DNA from: Planctomycetaceae bacterium
GTDB taxonomy: Bacteria > Planctomycetota > Planctomycetia > Pirellulales > JAEUIK01
Length of the DNA: 9,542 nucleotides
Assembly: GCA_016793185.1 (NCBI GenBank)
Contig: JAEUIK010000786.1
Span: forward strand, 1-9,542
Direction: 5' to 3'
Under the pieces are notes generated by a model. That model was not told the origin of the DNA and searched no databases. It worked only from the letters and a program-made list of their open reading frames with translations. The first letter of the stretch is position 1, and the number at the start of each line of letters is the position of its first letter. Positions 7,058 through 9,542 of the stretch are shown here, piece after piece. Both the position numbers and the translations under genes were made by a program.

Positions 7058-8173
7058 ATGAGGCCAGGGATGGAACGAGAGTCGATCCGAGTTACACCGC
7101 CGCCGGGGGCCCTCGACGAGGTTGCCCGGGAAAGGATCCGCCGCGTGCGCCGCTCCAAGAAGATGAAGCCCCCAACGAAGCAGGCCTGGGCCATCCTCTG
7201 GGACGAGGCGGGGCAGCGGCCAGGGCGGCTCACCGTAACGCTCGAGTGGCTGGCGTTCGAGGGGGGCTGCTCGGTACGGAGTGCCGGCCGGCAGCTGAAG
7301 GACGTGGCCCGCGTCGGGCTGGCCACGATCTCCGAGTACGACTCGGTCTGGACGGTAGACCTGGTCGACCCGCTCGACCTCGACGCGCTCCGCGTCGCCA
7401 AGACGCCCCCGCGGGGGACGCGTCCGCTGCCGATCATGGCCGAGGAAGAGGGGCGGGAAGGGCTCGGCGAAAACGCGGCGAAAACGCCGCGGATTCGCCG
7501 CGAAAACGCCGAAGTGGGCCCGCTCGGCGGAAACGCGGCGGATTCGCCGCGAAAACGCCGCGAAAACGCCGAGCCCACAGCCCCTCCTCCGGCGCCATTC
7601 GAAAAAACGCAAGCTCCCAGCGGCAACACGTTTGCGGAACAACGTGCCGCGCGGGAGGCCGCGTTGGCACGCGACTCGCAACGCGTGCGCTCGCGCGAAG
7701 ACCTAAGACCTAAGAACCTAGATCCATCTGAAGACTTAAGACATAACCCTCCCCCTAGACCTACAGGGACCCGCGTCAACTCTGGTGGGGAGGAGCCCGC
7801 GCCGTTCGGCTCGATCGTGGCGCTGGCGGCTCCCGAGGCCCAGGCCACGATCGCCCTGGCCAATGCCCGCGTCGTCGAGGCCCTCACCGGGTACATCCTC
7901 CAGCGGGTGAGCGATCCCAAATTCCACCGCAGCCTGGCCCGCCGCGCCGCCGAGGCCGTCGGTGTGGGGAGGTTCACGCGCGAATCGCTCGAGCAGATCC
8001 TGCGCGATCTCGACGCGCACGTCCGGGCCGGCACGCTGCAATCGACCAAGCACGCGTATTTTTTCGGCGCGCTTTGGAAGGCGTTTGGCGAGCTGGGGGT
8101 GCCCCGCGAACAGTGGGCCGACGAGCGGCGGTTGCATCGCGAACGCCAGCACGCCCGCGACCCGCCAGCGTGA
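7058..8173 (+). CDS. Phage replisome-organiser-like protein with embedded iteron array
   Basis: This encodes 371 residues. A basic N-terminus (27-38) leads into a winged helix-turn-helix (about 52-104; WLAFEGGCSVRSAGRQLKDV then a wing). Next is a long disordered linker (about 115-245) rich in Arg, Pro and Glu with a 20-residue repeat (139-152 and 159-172, each NAA..PR.RRENAE). A helical C-terminal domain follows (about 248-365). This order (DNA-binding wHTH, linker, helical partner domain) resembles phage replication initiators such as lambda O and replisome organisers. No sequence signature proves membership. The linker is encoded by the iteron array and AT-rich tract described separately, which strengthens the initiator reading. 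The start is 2 bp after the ATPase stop; an alternative ATG at 7070 is preceded by AGGG. Confidence 0.75.
   Translation: MRPGMERESIRVTPPPGALDEVARERIRRVRRSKKMKPPTKQAWAILWDEAGQRPGRLTVTLEWLAFEGGCSVRSAGRQLKDVARVGLATISEYDSVWTVDLVDPLDLDALRVAKTPPRGTRPLPIMAEEEGREGLGENAAKTPRIRRENAEVGPLGGNAADSPRKRRENAEPTAPPPAPFEKTQAPSGNTFAEQRAAREAALARDSQRVRSREDLRPKNLDPSEDLRHNPPPRPTGTRVNSGGEEPAPFGSIVALAAPEAQATIALANARVVEALTGYILQRVSDPKFHRSLARRAAEAVGVGRFTRESLEQILRDLDAHVRAGTLQSTKHAYFFGALWKAFGELGVPREQWADERRLHRERQHARDPPA
7467..7570 (+). repeat. Two blocks of four 11-bp iteron-like units
   Basis: Eight units begin at 7467, 7478, 7489, 7500 and at 7527, 7538, 7549, 7560, every 11 bp within each block. Five have the core GCGAAAACGC (7467, 7478, 7500, 7549, 7560), one is GCGGAAACGC (7527) and two are GCGGATTCGC (7489, 7538). 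Each core has GCG/CGC half-sites around a 4-base centre, so every unit is a potential dyad for a dimeric binder, and the 11-bp step puts all units nearly on one face of the helix. The blocks are separated by 16 bp. The array lies within the linker-coding part of the 7058-8173 gene. Confidence 0.92.
7698..7763 (+). repeat. AT-rich tract of degenerate AAGACCT heptamers
   Basis: AAGACCT occurs at 7698 and 7705, with variants AAGAACCT (7712), AAGACTT (7731), AAGACAT (7738) and TAGACCT (7756). By hand count 7698-7747 has 19 G/C in 50 bases (38%), much lower than anything around it. It encodes part of the predicted disordered linker. Such tracts next to iterons commonly serve as DNA unwinding elements. 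Confidence 0.65.
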
Positions 8174-8220
8174 ACGGCGGCCGCGGCGATGGAATTCCCG
8201 GACCAGGTTCTTTTTCAGGC

Positions 8221-8230
8221 AAGGAGGTGA
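8221..8230 (+). promoter_or_regulatory. Very strong ribosome binding site of csrA in a GGA-containing leader
   Basis: AAGGAGGTGA is a ten-base perfect complement to the 16S rRNA 3' end, with GGAGG six bases before the GTG start. It decides the start of csrA and itself contains a GGA. Two further GGA triplets lie upstream in the 60-bp leader (8191-8193 and 8200-8202). CsrA proteins bind GGA motifs and often repress their own mRNA, so autoregulation is possible here. Confidence 0.8.
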
Positions 8231-8233
8231 TTT

Positions 8234-8416
8234 GTGCTGGTGCTTTCGCGCAAGACCGACGAGCGGATTCTGATTGGCAACGACGTGGTGATCACCGTGG
8301 TGGAGATTCGAGGCGACAAGGTGCGGCTGGGGATCAACGCGCCGGTCAACGTGCCGGTGCACCGCGAGGAGGTCGCGCAGGCGATCGCCGCCGAGGCGGC
8401 CAGGGAGGACTCGTGA
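8234..8416 (+). CDS. csrA: Carbon storage regulator CsrA
   Basis: This encodes 60 residues, the normal family size. CsrA is a homodimeric RNA-binding protein that blocks ribosome access or alters mRNA stability by binding GGA motifs. The sequence keeps the conserved MLVLSRK start (Leu4, Arg6), GDKVRLGINAP (27-37) and VHREEV (42-47) with Arg44, the residues that form the RNA-binding edges. The short C-terminal helix (AQAIAAEAA) is present. The start is GTG behind an ideal ribosome binding site. It follows the initiator-like gene after 60 bp and is coupled to the acetyltransferase gene by a GTGA overlap. The ITVVEIRGDKV core resembles planctomycete CsrA. An element-borne copy could retune host translation; that is inference. 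Confidence 0.95.
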   Translation: MLVLSRKTDERILIGNDVVITVVEIRGDKVRLGINAPVNVPVHREEVAQAIAAEAAREDS

Positions 8417-8907
8417 ACACCATCCGCCAGCCCACCCGCGCAACGCAGGTGCACATCCGGTGGATGATCCGCCGCGATATGCCCGAGGTCCTCGAGATCG
8501 AGCGGGAGTCGTTCGAATTCCCCTGGAGCGAGGAGTCGTTCATCCGGTGCCTGCGCGAACGAAACTGCATCGGAATGGTCGCGGAGAACGGGAGCCAGGA
8601 CGTGATCGGGTTCGTGGTCTACGAGATGTGCCGGGACCACATCGACGTGCTCAACCTGGCGGTCTCCCCCTGGTGGCGCCGGGCGGGGGTTGGCCGGCAG
8701 ATCGTCGACAAGCTCAAGACCAAGATCTCGCCCCAGCGGCGGCACTACCTGCGGGGGCACGTGCGCGAGACCAATCTCGACGCGCTGCAATTCCTGAAGG
8801 CGCAGGGGTTCGTCGCGACCGGCGTGATCCACGGCTATTACGACCACACCGACGACGATGCGATCAAGCTGGTCTACCGGGCGGACGCCGAGGGGGCACG
8901 ACCATGA
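8413..8907 (+). CDS. RimI-like GNAT family N-acetyltransferase
   Basis: This encodes 164 residues. The GNAT fold is clear. Motif C/D at the N-terminus is WMIRRDMPEVLEIERESFEF (17-36), followed by PWSEESF typical of RimI-type ribosomal-protein S18 alanine acetyltransferases. The central strand is IDVLNLAVSP (77-86). The acetyl-CoA binding loop is RRAGVGRQI (89-97). A late motif B is ETNLDALQFLKAQGF (119-133). The enzyme transfers acetyl from acetyl-CoA to an amine. The substrate cannot be fixed from sequence, since many RimI-like copies outside the core locus have other targets. The start is GTG at 8413, overlapping the csrA stop by four bases and preceded by AGGGAGGA (8402-8409); upstream extension would overlap csrA and was rejected. 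Confidence 0.9.
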   Translation: MNTIRQPTRATQVHIRWMIRRDMPEVLEIERESFEFPWSEESFIRCLRERNCIGMVAENGSQDVIGFVVYEMCRDHIDVLNLAVSPWWRRAGVGRQIVDKLKTKISPQRRHYLRGHVRETNLDALQFLKAQGFVATGVIHGYYDHTDDDAIKLVYRADAEGARP

Positions 8908-9098
8908 ACCTGGCCGAGAAGGACGCGCTCGATTACGTGGTAACCGTGCCAAAGAAATTCCGGCACCCGGATCACCCCAGACTTGTGGGATTAGACGCAT
9001 GGGTTGCCGAAGGAGACGCGGCAGGCGATCCGGAGACGCGCCTGTCGCGTTCGTCCGCAAGGGGGGCGCGGTCGCTGTCACGATTCCCGAAAAAGTGA
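8904..9098 (+). CDS. Small hypothetical protein, probably frameshifted at its C-terminal end
   Basis: This encodes 64 residues from an ATG overlapping the acetyltransferase stop (ATGA), behind a GAGGGGG stretch. The first 45 residues look genuine: DYVVTVPKKFRHPDHP, then LDAWVAEGDAAGDPE, a pattern (G/D-x-W-V/I-AEGD-x-x-G-x-P) that I associate with small uncharacterised proteins. After about 9038 the frame turns into a Ser/Arg-rich tail (SRSSARGARSLSRF) that looks non-coding, while another frame becomes protein-like. The likely intact protein would run to 9220. Either a base is missing (mutation or sequencing error) or the tail is real. The function is unknown. Confidence 0.55.
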   Translation: MNLAEKDALDYVVTVPKKFRHPDHPRLVGLDAWVAEGDAAGDPETRLSRSSARGARSLSRFPKK

Positions 9099-9220
9099 TC
9101 GGCTTTCGCGGGTTTCGCAGTCGCTGGTGGGACCGGTCTATCGAGCGGCCTTTTCCCAATTGGCGTGACGCTCGGGCTGGCCTGGTCGACGGTGCGATCG
9201 AGCAGTTGGGGCAACCATAG
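9041..9220 (+). pseudogene. Out-of-frame continuation of the 8904 gene
   Basis: From about 9041 the frame ending in TAG at 9218-9220 reads PVAFVRKGGAVAVTIPEKVI followed by GFRGFRSRWWDRSIERPFPNW. This has the strand-like, compositionally normal character expected of a folded C-terminal part. It has no plausible start of its own; the ATG at 8999 lacks a ribosome binding site and would give an Arg-rich beginning. Adding one base near 9036-9042 would join it in frame to the 8904 gene. Confidence 0.45.
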
Positions 9221-9403
9221 CCACTTGGCGAATCGGCCGCGTGTGGGGCACAGCGGGGCCCACGTGGCGGGAGGGAATGCATCGTGCGGTGGTCACCATT
9301 GAAGCTGGCGAATCGGCTTGGAATTCGGTTGCTGCCGGGGCGGCGGCAAGCAACATGTCGCGTGCGTTTTGGCACATCAAACCCCGCACGCAGGAGCCCC
9401 ACC
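9221..9403. other. 183-bp non-coding gap with hairpin and a repeated 12-mer
   Basis: No gene is seen. The 12-mer TGGCGAATCGGC occurs at 9226-9237 and 9306-9317, exactly 80 bp apart. An imperfect hairpin is described separately at 9237-9256. The gap probably contains the promoter of the gene starting at 9404, but no confident -35/-10 or sigma-54 pair was found. Confidence 0.45.
9237..9256 (+). terminator. Possible hairpin terminator after the csrA-acetyltransferase unit
   Basis: CCGC (9237-9240) pairs with GCGG (9253-9256), and after one bulged G, TGTG (9242-9245) pairs with CACA (9249-9252) around a GGG loop. It begins 17 bases after the TAG at 9220. There is no following T-run, so the call is tentative. 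Confidence 0.25.
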
Positions 9404-9542
9404 ATGGCAACCCGAACGACGCGATTGGCCCTTCACACCGGCGGCGAGGCCGAGCTGCACGCCGCGATCCGCGAATTCATGAGCCCCGAGGCGATCGCCG
9501 CGGTCGTGGCCTACCTCTCGCCGGCCGCAGTTCGGCCCGGAG
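9404..9542 (+). CDS. Hypothetical protein, N-terminal part, runs off the right edge
   Basis: The ATG at 9404 is preceded by AGGAG at 9392-9396, seven bases upstream, and the frame stays open for 46 codons to the window end. The visible part begins MATRTTRLALHTGGEAELH and continues with a predicted helix containing AIREFMSPEAIAAVVAYLS. No family is recognisable from this fragment. It starts a new unit after a 183-bp gap, so it is probably transcribed from its own promoter. Confidence 0.75.
   Translation, partial: MATRTTRLALHTGGEAELHAAIREFMSPEAIAAVVAYLSPAAVRPG

Larger units (their letters stand above)
7460..7763. other. Putative replication origin (iterons plus unwinding element)
   Basis: The region combines the 11-bp iteron array, a 10-bp inverted pair enclosing it (GGGCTCGGCG at 7460-7469 and CGCCGAGCCC at 7567-7576), and the AT-rich heptamer tract from 7698. 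In lambdoid phages and many others the origin lies inside the initiator gene with iterons followed by an AT-rich stretch, so the layout fits. The encoded wHTH protein would bind the iterons. No DnaA box was identified. The assignment is inference from architecture; replication has not been shown. Confidence 0.5.

Noticed and set aside
7467..7570. CRISPR array
   Set aside because: Units are 11 bp and contiguous with no unique spacers of 25-40 bp, and no cas gene is near.
9088..9098. Programmed -1 frameshift at AAAAAG directly before the TGA
   Set aside because: The heptamer GAAAAAG is not an ideal slippery site, and the second frame already looks coding about 50 bases upstream, so a lost base near 9036-9042 explains the data better.
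9259..9266. parS-like palindrome around CACGTG
   Set aside because: Only the six-base core matches; the flanking GTTT/AAAC arms of parS are absent.
9262..9281. Sigma-54 type promoter (TGGC...TGC)
   Set aside because: The GG to GC spacing is one base too long and the -12 element is poor.

Overview
The window is G+C-rich (about two thirds by eye) and nearly all genes lie on the + strand, many with stop-start overlaps. The 60-residue CsrA and the RimI-type acetyltransferase (with a WMIRRDMPEVLEIE start and a FEFPW segment) look like the versions I know from Planctomycetota. That is the best host guess, made from recall and without a search. The gene content (a DUF2303-like protein, a ParB-like protein, a DUF5131/Gp37-Gp68 protein, a HerA-like ATPase, a replication-initiator-like protein, strings of tiny orphan genes) points to a prophage, phage or plasmid-like accessory element, not a core chromosomal region. 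No integrase, capsid, terminase or ParA gene is visible.

Layout. Positions 2-487 hold the C-terminal end of a protein with a polyproline linker and a carboxypeptidase-regulatory-like beta domain. Positions 550-1335 encode a DUF2303/YfdQ-like protein. A 222-bp gap (1336-1557) carries a small hairpin and an isolated tRNA T-arm-like motif. From 1558 to 8173 runs one compact cluster: ParB-like protein, a small wHTH-like protein, DUF5131 protein, three tiny proteins (one with a CCCH zinc-type pattern), a HerA/DUF87-type ATPase with two repeated C-terminal domains, and a wHTH protein resembling a phage replisome organiser. After a 60-bp leader with a very strong ribosome binding site come csrA, a translationally coupled RimI-like acetyltransferase gene, and a small gene that appears frameshifted. 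A 183-bp gap then precedes a gene that runs off the right edge.

The most striking feature lies inside the 7058-8173 gene. Eight 11-bp units of the form GCGNNNNCGC sit in two blocks of four (7467-7510 and 7527-7570). They are placed as mirror images around position 7518, and they are followed about 130 bp downstream by a tract of degenerate AAGACCT heptamers with only about 38% G+C (7698-7747). Iterons plus an AT-rich tract inside an initiator-like gene is the arrangement of the lambda O/ori region, so this is proposed as the element's replication origin, with the surrounding gene as its initiator. In this reading the neighbouring ATPase and ParB-like protein would serve DNA maintenance or processing, and CsrA and the acetyltransferase would act on host or element gene expression. 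These functional links are inference from context.
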